Positions 41,436 to 50,224 of a DNA stretch of 64,000 nt are shown piece after piece. Source of the stretch: Candidatus Latescibacterota bacterium (lineage in GTDB: Bacteria > Latescibacterota > UBA2968 > UBA8231); contig JAJEGS010000024.1 of NCBI GenBank assembly GCA_022819745.1, forward strand, positions 124,001 to 188,000, read 5' to 3'. Under the pieces are notes generated by a model. The model did no database searches and was not told where the DNA came from. It was given only the letters and a program-made list of their open reading frames with translations. Within the stretch, counting starts at the first letter, position 1. Each line of letters begins with the position of its first letter. Made by a program: the position numbers and the translations under genes.

Positions 41436-42406
41436 GGCGTTTGCACCGGAGAATCCTCGATGGCGTAGTCGATATACGCAGTCATCACGAGTGAGTGGAG
41501 TTTGCGGCAGTCGTCGCCCACCTGCGCGAGGACTGCTTCTCGGTCTTCCCGATCCGGCCACTCATAGCGGACCAAGGTGCCGAGTCGGCCGGCGAGCCGT
41601 GCGGCTGCTTCTCCCGCGTGCGAGTTAGGGCGCACGCCGATGGCCGCTAGTTCCGTCGCCAGCGCATCGAGTACGCGGCACAGCGAGCCGGGCAGCAGGG
41701 GATCGGTAACCAGCAGGTCTATCACCCGATCGGGCTGGATTTCGACGCTGTAGTTGCGCTTGTAGGCGTCGAATGCCTTGCATGAACGCAACAGGCTCGT
41801 CCAGTCCGCATCTGAGGTTTCGCCCTGCGCGTGGCTAGCGGTGCACTGCGCGAGGAGCAAGGAGACTCTAAGCTGGGCGCGTTCGATGAACCGACCGAGC
41901 CGCATGAAGTTCCAGCCCTCGTCGCGGTACATGGTCGATTCGGCCACTCCGGCGAAGGTGTCGATTTCCCGCGAGGTCTCCGCGTAAAAGCTCTCGGGGG
42001 AGACCTTCCAGATATCCTCGATGTCGAGGTCGCGGATGCGCAGCCAAGCCAAGTTCAGGCAAGTCCACATCTCGGCGCTGATGCAGTGGCGCACTTGGCG
42101 GGCGTTTTCGCGGCCGAGGGCGAAGCAGTTGCGCACTGAATTGGGGTTGTCGCGCTCGAACGTGAGATCGCCCGCTAGGGTGTAGGAATCGGCCAAGGTG
42201 TAGTCGTCGCTGTCGTCGAACGTGAGATTACCCCAAGGCGGCTGCCGCCCTAGGGTAGTGTAGATCCGGCTCCAGCCAAAATGGATCTCAGAAACTGGCC
42301 GGTCCACCAGCGCTTCCACCTGCAAGTGCAGCAGGCGGCACAGATATTCCGCCCGCGCAAGGTAGCGGCCCATCCAGTACAGCCCTTGAGCACTGCGCGA
42401 GAGCAT
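41432..42406 (-). CDS. Alpha-E domain protein
   Basis: A protein of 324 residues, almost entirely helical, matching the alpha-E (DUF403) family. The opening is MLSRSAQGLYWMGRYLARAE and a late block is FIERAQLRVSLLLAQC. The family has no proven activity and is nearly always next to a circularly permuted ATP-grasp gene. Its start directly abuts the stop of that gene (no gap) and its stop overlaps the transglutaminase start, so the three are coupled in translation. Confidence 0.93.
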   Translation of the reverse strand: MLSRSAQGLYWMGRYLARAEYLCRLLHLQVEALVDRPVSEIHFGWSRIYTTLGRQPPWGNLTFDDSDDYTLADSYTLAGDLTFERDNPNSVRNCFALGRENARQVRHCISAEMWTCLNLAWLRIRDLDIEDIWKVSPESFYAETSREIDTFAGVAESTMYRDEGWNFMRLGRFIERAQLRVSLLLAQCTASHAQGETSDADWTSLLRSCKAFDAYKRNYSVEIQPDRVIDLLVTDPLLPGSLCRVLDALATELAAIGVRPNSHAGEAAARLAGRLGTLVRYEWPDREDREAVLAQVGDDCRKLHSLVMTAYIDYAIEDSPVQTP

Positions 42407-43843
42407 TCAGTCCTCCAGTACCCAGAGGTCTTTGCCGCCTCCACCTTGGCTGGAATTGACCACGAGACTACCTCGGCGCAGTGCCACGCGGCAGAAGGCT
42501 CCGGGTACGATGCGGGTCTCGCGGCCGTGGAGGACAAAAGGACGCAGATCAACGTGACGCGGCTCGGCGCGGCCCTCAATGAAGCAGGGTGCGCTGGACA
42601 GCGAGAGGACCGGCTGAGAAATAAAATCGGCTGGGTCGGCGCGAAGCTCTTCGGCGTAGGCTGCGCGCTCGGCGGGCGTTGCGTGCGGGCCGATGAGCAT
42701 GCCGTAGCCGCCGGATTCGCCGACGCGCTTTACTACTAGGTTTTCGAGGTTGTCGAGGGTGTACTCTAGGTCCTCTGGCCGTCGGCATAGGTGGGTCGGC
42801 ACATTGGCGAGGATTGGTTCTTCGCCTAGGTAGTAGCGGATCATGTCGGGAACGTACGCATAGACGCTTTTGTCGTCGGCCACGCCCGTTCCCGGTGCGT
42901 TTGCCAAGGCCACATTTCCGAGCTTAAAGGCGTGCAGCAGCCCAGGCACCCCGAGCAGGGAGTCCGGGCGGAAGACGAGGGGGTCGAGGAAGTCGTCATC
43001 TACCCGGCGGTAGATCACATCGACGCGCCGCAGTCCCTTGGTGGTGCGCATGTACACGAAGCCGTCGTTGACTAGCAGGTCGCGGCCTTCCACGAGTGAT
43101 GCGCCAATTTCATACGCCAAGAACATGTGTTCGTAAAAGGCCGAGTTATAGACTCCGGGCGTCAGGAGGACGATGCAGGGGTCGGTGCATCCCTCGGGGG
43201 CGAGGTCGCGCAAGGTCTGGAGTAGCACCTGACCGTAGTGCTCTACCTCGCGCACTCGGCAGCTCCGGTAGAGGCGGCGCAAGCTGGTTTTGACCACCTT
43301 GCGGTTGGCGATCATATAGGACACGCCCGAGGGCACGCGCAGGTTGTCTTCAAGCACCACGAAGCCGTCGTCGAGGGTGCGCACTAGATCGGTGCCGCAG
43401 ACGGCGACCCACGTGCCGTGGGGGACGGAGACGCCGCGCATCTCAATGCGGTATTGGGGACAGCCGCGCACTACGTCGGCCGGGATCACGCCATCGGCGA
43501 TGATGCGGGCTTCGCCGTACACGTCCTCTAGGAAGCGGTTCAGGGCACCAATGCGCTGGGTTAGGCCGCTTTCGAGATGCCGCCATTCGGCAGCCGAGAG
43601 GAGCCGGGGCACGCAGTCGATGGGAATGATGCGCTCGTCGGCCTCGTCGTCGCCATAGACGGTGAAGGTGATGCCTTCGGTGGAGAAAGAGTGCGTTACG
43701 CGTTCTTGGATTGCGTTGAGTTCTTCGTCGGAAAGCCGGCACAGTGTGTCGTATAACTCGCGGCAGTGCTCGCGGGGCGTGCCGTCGGGCAGAAACATCT
43801 CATCGTAAATCGCGGCATTGAGATCGTAGGCGTCGAAGTGCAT
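42407..43843 (-). CDS. Circularly permuted ATP-grasp protein
   Basis: A protein of 478 residues from the ATG at 43843 (MHFDAYDLNAAIYDEMF); a longer in-frame start lacks conservation. It belongs to the circularly permuted type-2 ATP-grasp family (DUF404/DUF407). Diagnostic parts are the N-terminal HCRELYDTLCRLSDEELNA, the ATP-binding NLVVKRVGESGGYGMLIG and the closing RVALRRGSLVVNSSQGGGGK. ATP-grasp enzymes join a carboxylate to an amine through an acyl phosphate. It is first in the three-gene cluster with the alpha-E and transglutaminase proteins. Confidence 0.93.
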   Translation of the reverse strand: MHFDAYDLNAAIYDEMFLPDGTPREHCRELYDTLCRLSDEELNAIQERVTHSFSTEGITFTVYGDDEADERIIPIDCVPRLLSAAEWRHLESGLTQRIGALNRFLEDVYGEARIIADGVIPADVVRGCPQYRIEMRGVSVPHGTWVAVCGTDLVRTLDDGFVVLEDNLRVPSGVSYMIANRKVVKTSLRRLYRSCRVREVEHYGQVLLQTLRDLAPEGCTDPCIVLLTPGVYNSAFYEHMFLAYEIGASLVEGRDLLVNDGFVYMRTTKGLRRVDVIYRRVDDDFLDPLVFRPDSLLGVPGLLHAFKLGNVALANAPGTGVADDKSVYAYVPDMIRYYLGEEPILANVPTHLCRRPEDLEYTLDNLENLVVKRVGESGGYGMLIGPHATPAERAAYAEELRADPADFISQPVLSLSSAPCFIEGRAEPRHVDLRPFVLHGRETRIVPGAFCRVALRRGSLVVNSSQGGGGKDLWVLED

Positions 43844-44069
43844 GGGACGACTCTCCGATCGAGGGCCTTGCGGGCCGGGGAGGGTTGCGAGGGCATGACC
43901 GGAGGAGGGGGAGGGTTCCGGCCGACTCCACACTTAGGTGAAATATATACTATTTACTTTTGGAAAAACAGATGAATCTCTCCTATTTGACGGCAATCAT
44001 CTTACGTCCAAGGACGACCTGCCTGCAACTGGACAAATACACGCCTTCGTGTAGCCACTCAGGATCGCC
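43844..44069. other. Intergenic region
   Basis: These 226 bp lie between the ATP-grasp start and the stop of the enolase-superfamily gene. The half nearest the ATP-grasp gene is rich in G runs on the plus strand, then turns AT-rich around 43940-43975, where the promoter of the ATP-grasp cluster would be expected. I see no hairpin terminator. Confidence 0.35.
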
Positions 44070-45323
44070 TCACTCCGCCGTCATCACCGGCGACTCGGCA
44101 GCGCGGGCGTAGAGGTCAGCGAATTCGGCGCTGCCGTCGTCGTCGAGTAGTTCGGTGCTCGATCCCCATTCGTCAATGGGGTGGTTGCCGCCTTGGAAGA
44201 AGGTCCACTTCTGACCGGAGTTGGCAAAGTAAATGTTGATGCCGCCGGCGCGGGAGACCTTGACCAGTCGTTTGGGCAGGCTGTGATCGGCTTGATCGAC
44301 GCGGTACTTTGCCAGCGCCTCTTCGTCGATCTCAATGCCCAAGCCCGGCGCTTCGGGCACTCGGGCGTGGCCGCCGATGACCTCGATCCGCTGTTTGAGC
44401 AGGCTGTGCTCGTACAGCTCGTGGCAGGTGATGGTCGGCCACTGGGCTTGGACTAGCACCGCGCTCAGGTGCAGCGAAAGTGCGGTGGTTGGCCCGGCAC
44501 CGACCATTTGCAGGAAGAAGGGCATGCGCAGCGCCTCGCATGTGCGGCCTTGGCTGGTGATCGCGTTGACGCCGCCGCCCAAGATCCAGCCATCACAGAC
44601 GCCGCCTAGCTCCATGGCCTCGCGGGGGTGGATTACGCCGTAGTGATGGGCGATGGCCGTGCTGATCTGGGTGCGCAGGAAGCGGTTGCCGGAGGCGTCG
44701 TGGCGCGGGATTGGGTCTTCGAAAATTTTGATTTTGGGGAAAGTCTGCTCCAGCTCGCGCAGCAAGGGAATGGCGTTGGAGGCGTTGTTCAAAAAGGCGT
44801 TCCAGTCGGCGTCGATGCGGAAGTGGTCGGGGGTGACGGCGCTGATTTGGCGGATGGTTTCGCGGACGTCGAACCACGGCCGGGTCTTGATCTTTATGCT
44901 GGTGTAGCCGAGTCCAACTGCGGTTTGCGCTTCGATGGCGTAGCGCTCCGGCGACATATCGTGATCCCAAAACGAAATGGCGCACCAGTCGCGGCACTTG
45001 GTGCCCAATAGCTTGTAGAGCGGCACGCCGGCCAGTTTGCCCGCGGCGTCGAAGAGAGCCATTTGCAAGCCCGCGCCCAAGGAGTCGTCCCACATGATGG
45101 CAAAGGGCGATTGGCCGAGGACGCGCTCGTGGGTTTGGACGCGGCCCCAAGTGTAGTTCTGAATAGTCTCACCCCAGCCGACGACGCCAGCGTCGGTTTC
45201 GACGCGGGTGATTTCAAGCTCGGACCAGGTGTGGATGCCGGCGCGTTCCATGTCGCGGCGGACGCGCTCGACAAACGGCACTTGCAGGGTGAAGCGTTCG
45301 ACGTGAGTGATAGTGGCAGTCAT
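44070..45323 (-). CDS. Mandelate racemase/muconate lactonizing-type enolase-superfamily enzyme
   Basis: A protein of 417 residues from the ATG at 45323, with GGAGGAAGG 8 bases upstream. The capping domain starts ITHVERFTLQVPF. The barrel has the KxK base (TSIKIKTRPW), the first metal Asp (FRIDADWNAF) and the second Glu (IFEDPIP). The third metal ligand is not at the usual place (GGVCDGWILGGG). The C-terminal end has an extra ~50 residues (GGINIYFANSGQKW). Members dehydrate or racemise sugar acids; dehydration of an aldonate is suggested by the aldose-oxidation genes 1.5-7 kb away. Confidence 0.88.
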   Translation of the reverse strand: MTATITHVERFTLQVPFVERVRRDMERAGIHTWSELEITRVETDAGVVGWGETIQNYTWGRVQTHERVLGQSPFAIMWDDSLGAGLQMALFDAAGKLAGVPLYKLLGTKCRDWCAISFWDHDMSPERYAIEAQTAVGLGYTSIKIKTRPWFDVRETIRQISAVTPDHFRIDADWNAFLNNASNAIPLLRELEQTFPKIKIFEDPIPRHDASGNRFLRTQISTAIAHHYGVIHPREAMELGGVCDGWILGGGVNAITSQGRTCEALRMPFFLQMVGAGPTTALSLHLSAVLVQAQWPTITCHELYEHSLLKQRIEVIGGHARVPEAPGLGIEIDEEALAKYRVDQADHSLPKRLVKVSRAGGINIYFANSGQKWTFFQGGNHPIDEWGSSTELLDDDGSAEFADLYARAAESPVMTAE

Positions 45324-45347
45324 GGGCGGGCCTTCCTCCATAAGATA

Positions 45348-45423
45348 ATCCGCAGATGGACGCATATGGACGCAGAATCGTTCAAGTCATTCAGGATTGC
45401 TATATCTGTGTTTATCTGCGGAT
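45348..45423. repeat. Intergenic inverted repeat
   Basis: ATCCGCAGAT (45348-45357) and ATCTGCGGAT (45414-45423) enclose about 56 bp that contain the direct repeat GGACGCA twice. This kind of ATCTGCGGAT repeat is common between genes in many large bacterial genomes. Possible role as mRNA hairpin or repeat-element relic. Confidence 0.5.
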
Positions 45424-45448
45424 ACGTTGCCGTTGAGGTTAAGACTTC

Positions 45449-46066
45449 TCAGCGCGGATCCTGCTCGAGGTCGATCGGCACGGCGTAACGCGGCTCGGCG
45501 ACCGGCCGGCCGGGTAGCGGCTCTTCCAGAAAGGTGATACTCTCGTAGTAATCGTCCAGCGCGATAAACTGGCCCACGTTTTCGGCCCATTCCCGCATCC
45601 GCCGGTTGCAACTGTGCCGCCACGACAGCACTTCAATGCGCCAGCCTTTGCCGTGCATGCGTTCTAGGTCGGCGTGAAAGCCGACGCCGTCAGCAAAGCC
45701 GCTGCCATCTCCGGTCAGCAGCACGGCGATGCCAGGGTCGCCGTTGTAGTCCACAGTGTCGCGGAGCATCTGCGTCTGCAAGAGTTGATCCACGCCCTGC
45801 TCGCCGCCTTGTACTTGGCCGCGCTCCAGCAATTCAACGGTAACGCCCTCGTTTTCGAGGCGATTCCACACTTGGCGCATCTCCGGGGGAATGGAGCCGA
45901 CTGCGACTGCGTGTTGCACCGGCCGGTTGGCGTGGGCCAACGTCAGCAGGTTGCGGAAGTGAATGCGCATCCGCGAGCGCACCTGTTCGCCTTCCCGTTC
46001 CGCCGCCGCCTCTTGGGCGCTGATGAAGATGTTGGAGGTGTCCCAATAAATAAATACCTTGGCCAT
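45449..46066 (-). CDS. NYN-domain protein (PIN-like nuclease fold)
   Basis: A protein of 205 residues. The NYN signature is the opening FIYWDTSNIFISAQE with the first acidic residue. Later acids are in EQGVDQLLQTQM and in LLTGDGSGFADGVGF. A C-terminal tail of about 50 residues carries no recognised domain. NYN proteins are predicted or shown to cut RNA. No partner gene is coupled to it. Confidence 0.85.
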   Translation of the reverse strand: MAKVFIYWDTSNIFISAQEAAAEREGEQVRSRMRIHFRNLLTLAHANRPVQHAVAVGSIPPEMRQVWNRLENEGVTVELLERGQVQGGEQGVDQLLQTQMLRDTVDYNGDPGIAVLLTGDGSGFADGVGFHADLERMHGKGWRIEVLSWRHSCNRRMREWAENVGQFIALDDYYESITFLEEPLPGRPVAEPRYAVPIDLEQDPR

Positions 46067-46234
46067 TGCTGTCCTCTGTGTCGGGGGTTAGAAGTGATAA
46101 TTTAATCTAGCCTGCTCTGTGGCCTAACGCAACGCAGCCCGATTGACGGGCCAAGCGCTCTTCCCTTAATTTCCCGGCCCACGTGCTGCCAAATTTTAGA
46201 TTCGGTATATAACCCAACATTAGGAGACAGTGTA

Positions 46235-46777
46235 GTGAATCGAATTCCTCGCATCTGTGCTTTTCAAGATTGTGATCAGCCGACGCCACGCAAGAATTAT
46301 CCGCTTTGCCGTGATCATTATGATGCGTCTGAAGCAGGTGAGATAGATAAATGCTCCAACTGCTCGCAATACAAGCCGTCTAACTTTGATTTATGCATCA
46401 ATTGCTACGCCGAGCAAGGGAATCAAACCGCTGGCAATAAGTATGCGGTGGAAAGTTCTCCCAAGTGGGATGCTGAGAAGGATGCTGGAGCCGACGTGTT
46501 TTACGTATATATCCTCCGCCTTGCTGGGGGAAAATTTTACGTTGGCCATACGAGGGAATTACGCGAGCGATTGTCCGAACACAAAGATGGCAAGACGCGG
46601 TCGACAAAAGGCAAAAATCCTAGGTTGGTATGGTTCACTGAGTTGCGCAGCCGCAAAGAAGCCACCCATCTGGAAGCCGAATTAAAGGAAGTAAATGACC
46701 GTAACCAAAGAGAAATTCGCAGAATGGTAATACAGTTCGAGGATTTGGCAGGTGCCCTAGATTTCACGGAAGGCTAA
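46235..46777 (+). CDS. GIY-YIG-domain protein with N-terminal zinc-binding domains
   Basis: A protein of 180 residues starting at a GTG (46235) with TAGGAGAC upstream. The N-terminus has two putative zinc sites: C8-x4-C13-x11-C25-x2-H28 and C40-x2-C43-x10-C54-x2-C57. The C-terminal GIY-YIG nuclease core reads FYVYILRLAGGKFYVGHT followed by RERLSEHKDG, with the catalytic Glu in KEATHLEAEL. The second half resembles stand-alone UPF0213 GIY-YIG proteins. The zinc fusion is unusual for that subfamily. A DNA-repair or mobile-element origin is possible. Confidence 0.85.
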   Translation: MNRIPRICAFQDCDQPTPRKNYPLCRDHYDASEAGEIDKCSNCSQYKPSNFDLCINCYAEQGNQTAGNKYAVESSPKWDAEKDAGADVFYVYILRLAGGKFYVGHTRELRERLSEHKDGKTRSTKGKNPRLVWFTELRSRKEATHLEAELKEVNDRNQREIRRMVIQFEDLAGALDFTEG

Positions 46778-46854
46778 CTCGCCGCTTCGTTTCATTCGAG
46801 CGGTGTTGTGTTTCCATTATTAAGCCCATATTGAACAAAACAAGGGGAATTCTC

Positions 46855-47814
46855 ATGTCTGTTACCAACTGGCGAGACCACCCTTGGGCGGGTGTGTTTC
46901 CCGCGACGCTTTGCCCCTTCCACGCCGACGAGTCGATTGACGAAGAAGGGCTGCGGGACTATATCGCCGAATTAGCCGCGGTCGATGGCGTCGATGGTTT
47001 GACCTGCAATGGCCATACTGGCGAGATCATGTCGCTGCGTCCGTCCGAGCGCAATCGGGTAACGCAGATTGTGGCTGAGACGGTCAAGGCTGCTGGACGC
47101 GCGGTGAAGACGATCTCCGGCGTGTCGGTCGAGGGCAGCTTGGAGGGTATTGACCACGCGCTGGCGGCCAAGGAAGCTGGGGCCGATGCGATTTTATTGA
47201 TGCCGCCGCACCACTGGTTGCGCTTTGGCCGGTCGAGCCAGACCGCGGTGGGCTTTTTTGAGGATGTGGCCTCGGCCGGGATCGACATTGTGGTGCATCA
47301 ATATCCGGCGTGGACCAAGGCCGGCTATACGCTCGACGAGATGAAGGCGCTCGTGCAGATTCCCAGAGTCAAGTGCATCAAGATGGGCACCCGCGACATG
47401 AGCCGCTGGCTCTACGACTACCAAGAGTTGAAAAAGGTCAATGCGGATGTGCCGATCATCACCTGCCACGACGAGTTTTTGTTGCCCAGCTTACTGGAGG
47501 CGGCCGATGGGGCACTGGTCGGCTTTGCCGGTTTTGTGCCCGAGCTGATCGTCGAATTGGTGCAGCGGGCGTTGGATGGGGATTTGGCGGGAGCCAAGGA
47601 GGTGCAAAAAAAGGTCGAGCCGCTCAATCGCATCGTCTATGCTTTTGGCGAGCCGTCGTCGAGCGCGCATCAGCGCATGAAGTGCGCCCGCTGGCTGCTG
47701 GGCAAGTTCCCCTCGCCGAAGATGCGGCGGCCCCTGCGGGACTTGGCACCGGCGGAGATCGAGGGCATTCGGCAGGGGTTGGAGGCGCTGGGCTACGAGT
47801 GCGTTCGCAAATAA
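46855..47814 (+). CDS. DapA/KDG-aldolase-family enzyme
   Basis: A protein of 319 residues from the ATG at 46855, preceded by AGGGGAA; an upstream TTG is less likely. The family motif is LTCNGHTGEIMSLRPSER. The Schiff-base lysine is in RVKCIKMGTR and the tyrosine in VVHQYPAWTK. The family includes dihydrodipicolinate synthase and aldolases of 2-keto-3-deoxy sugar acids. Sitting in a sugar-oxidation gene run, a keto-deoxy-acid aldolase is the better fit. It leads a run of plus-strand genes spaced 1-16 bp apart. Confidence 0.9.
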   Translation: MSVTNWRDHPWAGVFPATLCPFHADESIDEEGLRDYIAELAAVDGVDGLTCNGHTGEIMSLRPSERNRVTQIVAETVKAAGRAVKTISGVSVEGSLEGIDHALAAKEAGADAILLMPPHHWLRFGRSSQTAVGFFEDVASAGIDIVVHQYPAWTKAGYTLDEMKALVQIPRVKCIKMGTRDMSRWLYDYQELKKVNADVPIITCHDEFLLPSLLEAADGALVGFAGFVPELIVELVQRALDGDLAGAKEVQKKVEPLNRIVYAFGEPSSSAHQRMKCARWLLGKFPSPKMRRPLRDLAPAEIEGIRQGLEALGYECVRK

Positions 47815-47829
47815 AAGAGCAGGTCTGTC

Positions 47830-49110
47830 ATGGAAGTTCCCAAGTTAGATAATCCAGTAAAAGTCGCCCTGATTGGCACGGGCAACCGCGCCAGCACCAT
47901 TTATCAGCCCTTGCTGCCGGCGCTTAAAGATTGGGTCGAGGTGGTGGCCTGCGTCGACCCGGTCCAGGAGCATTGCGACCGGGCGGCTGCCGCGCTCGGT
48001 GCGCGGGCTTATTACGACGTGCGCGAGTTGGTCAAAGACGGGATTGCCGAGGCGGCATTGGTCGTCACGCCGATGCCGTCGCACTACGCGTATTCGATAT
48101 ACCTGTCGAGCCACGGCATCCACAACATGTGCGAGACCTCTTGGTGCAATTTGATAGCCCAGGCGCGGGAGATGATCCGGGTGGCGCGCGAACAGGGGGT
48201 GGTGGTGCGCGTGGCGGAAAACTTCTTCCGCTTTGCCTGCGATCGCTTCGCCCTCGCGGTGAAGGACAGCGGATTTATCGGCCGTATTGGCCGCATCTTC
48301 AGCTACGCCGACCACACCGGGTATCACAACAACTCGCGCTGGGTGCGCTTTTTTGGGCATCCAGTGTGGGCGCAGGCCATTGGGCATTCGATGGAGACGC
48401 CGTCCTTCCGCTCGATGCCGCACCGCTTTCACTCCGGCGAGCACTTCACGGCGCATTACTTCGGCTTTGCCGCTGGCGAGATGGTCGCCGATCAGCTAGC
48501 CAATGGCAAAGGCTGGTTGGGGCGGCATCCGCGGCCTGGGTACACCGAATGGCAGGGCGAGCGGGGGACGATGCTCTATCGGGCGCAGGATCCGGGAGTG
48601 GGAGCAAGCAAGGGGGGCTTTACGATTGCCAAGATGCAGCTTAGGCGCTGTTCGGACGCTGGGGTTGACCCCGAGCACGGGGTGGAGACGATTCGCTCGA
48701 TTGCCGACGAGATCGTCGATGTCATCAATGAAGACGATGGCTATAGCTGGACCCGGAGCTATGCCGACACCAGCCTGGGCCGGATCGAATACGAAAATCC
48801 CTTCCGCACCAATGCGTATTCGAATCTGCGCAAGGACTACGGCGCGTCGGCCATGAGCCACATTGCCGACTTTGCGCTCGCCGTGCGGGGGGTGCAGCAG
48901 AGCGAGTTCGACGACGAAGACGCGTTGATGTCGCTGGTGATGAACGTGGCCTGCGACTTGTCGGCGCAGAACGAAGGGCAGCGGGTGGCCCTGCCATTGG
49001 CCGACGAGGCGGCCGCGGACGCTCCGCAGCACCAGAGTCTCACCAAACAGTACGGCATCGATCCAATGGACGTAGAGGGCATGATGTCGGTCGACTACGC
49101 CCGGCCCTGA
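47830..49110 (+). CDS. Gfo/Idh/MocA-family oxidoreductase
   Basis: A protein of 426 residues. The Rossmann start is KVALIGTGNRASTIYQPLL, and the expected GIHNMCETSW block sits where most relatives have the EKP motif, so the lysine is missing (ETS). The substrate domain is long, with RRHPRPGYTEWQGERGTMLY around residue 240. It follows the aldolase gene by 15 bp. Probably handles a pathway sugar, but the missing EKP lysine makes the chemistry uncertain. Confidence 0.88.
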   Translation: MEVPKLDNPVKVALIGTGNRASTIYQPLLPALKDWVEVVACVDPVQEHCDRAAAALGARAYYDVRELVKDGIAEAALVVTPMPSHYAYSIYLSSHGIHNMCETSWCNLIAQAREMIRVAREQGVVVRVAENFFRFACDRFALAVKDSGFIGRIGRIFSYADHTGYHNNSRWVRFFGHPVWAQAIGHSMETPSFRSMPHRFHSGEHFTAHYFGFAAGEMVADQLANGKGWLGRHPRPGYTEWQGERGTMLYRAQDPGVGASKGGFTIAKMQLRRCSDAGVDPEHGVETIRSIADEIVDVINEDDGYSWTRSYADTSLGRIEYENPFRTNAYSNLRKDYGASAMSHIADFALAVRGVQQSEFDDEDALMSLVMNVACDLSAQNEGQRVALPLADEAAADAPQHQSLTKQYGIDPMDVEGMMSVDYARP

Positions 49111-49111
49111 C

Positions 49112-50203
49112 GTGGGACGGGGCACGCTTTATCCGCCCGAGTCGCGGACCTTGCGCGACGCACAGACGGGTGCCGAAATCCGCCAAGTTACCGCGCACGC
49201 GTCCATTCACCATCATCCGTTCTATTATATTCCCGCGTACGACGACGCAATGCAGCATCTGGTATTTGTCTCGCACCGCACGGGCCGCGCGGAACTTTTT
49301 CTGGAATTGCGCGATTCTGGGCAGTTGTTGCAGCTAACTGAGCACGAGGGGTTAGCCGAGTTTTCGATCTCGCCGTCGCACGATGGCCGCTATGTCTATT
49401 TTACCGATGGGCAAGGGGCTTGGCGGGTGGATACTGAGACCTGCGAGGAAGAGCAGTTGGCTTCTTTTGCCACCGAGGCCATGCGCGAAAAGGGCATGGT
49501 CGCAGCGGCGATGGGGACGACGGCGCTTAGCTACGACGATCAGTGGTGGGCGGTGCCGGTGAAGATGGGCGATGTGGCGCGCTTGGTGGTGATCGATACC
49601 TGTAGCGGCGCGAGTGAGATAATCGTGGAGCGGGATTCGATTGGCCATCCAGAATTTCATCCGAATGACAGTTCGCTGTTGCGCTATGCCGGGCCGTATT
49701 ACGAGCGGATGTGGGTGGTAAATCGGGATGGAAGCGACCATCGGCTGGCGTACGCGCGCGAGGGGAACGAGTGGATCGTCCACGAGACTTGGCACCCGCG
49801 CAAGCGGGAGCTGCTGACCACGCGCTGGTCGCACGGGGTTATCGGCGTCGATGTCGATACCGGAGCCGTGCGCCCGGTCTGTTCGTTCAACGCTTGGCAT
49901 TCGATGGTCAGCCGGGATGGCACGCGGATGGTGGCGGATACGACGTTTCCCGATAGCGGCTTGCAGGTGTTTGATCCCAACGATGGGATTGGTGCGCCGC
50001 AACTGCTCTGCCTGTCGCAGTCGAGCAATGAGGGCAAGCACTGGAATACTGACCACTGTCCGTACGACGACGGCCCGGTCGAGGTCTATGCGCCGCAGCA
50101 CACGCATCCGCATCCGAATTTTTCGCCGGATGGATGCTACGTGGTCTTTGCGTCGGATCAGAGTGGCTACGCCCAAGTATACGAGTGTAGAGTTGAGATT
50201 TAA
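49112..50203 (+). CDS. Oligogalacturonate-lyase-like seven-bladed propeller
   Basis: A protein of 363 residues with a GTG start at 49112, one base after the preceding stop. It matches the Pectate_lyase22/TolB-like fold. Histidines gather in HASIHHHPFYYIP, WIVHETWHPRKRELL and the block HTHPHPNFSPDGCYVVFASD, which in oligogalacturonate lyase binds the metal. Those enzymes cleave unsaturated digalacturonate in the cytoplasm. No signal peptide is present here either, consistent with that location. Confidence 0.85.
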   Translation: MGRGTLYPPESRTLRDAQTGAEIRQVTAHASIHHHPFYYIPAYDDAMQHLVFVSHRTGRAELFLELRDSGQLLQLTEHEGLAEFSISPSHDGRYVYFTDGQGAWRVDTETCEEEQLASFATEAMREKGMVAAAMGTTALSYDDQWWAVPVKMGDVARLVVIDTCSGASEIIVERDSIGHPEFHPNDSSLLRYAGPYYERMWVVNRDGSDHRLAYAREGNEWIVHETWHPRKRELLTTRWSHGVIGVDVDTGAVRPVCSFNAWHSMVSRDGTRMVADTTFPDSGLQVFDPNDGIGAPQLLCLSQSSNEGKHWNTDHCPYDDGPVEVYAPQHTHPHPNFSPDGCYVVFASDQSGYAQVYECRVEI

Positions 50204-50224
50204 CCACTAAATAGAGGAAGGATT

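Noticed and set aside
43971..44069. Short plus-strand frame starting MNLSYLTAIILRP before the enolase-family gene
   Set aside because: It runs into the opposite-strand coding sequence, lacks a ribosome-binding site and shows no family.
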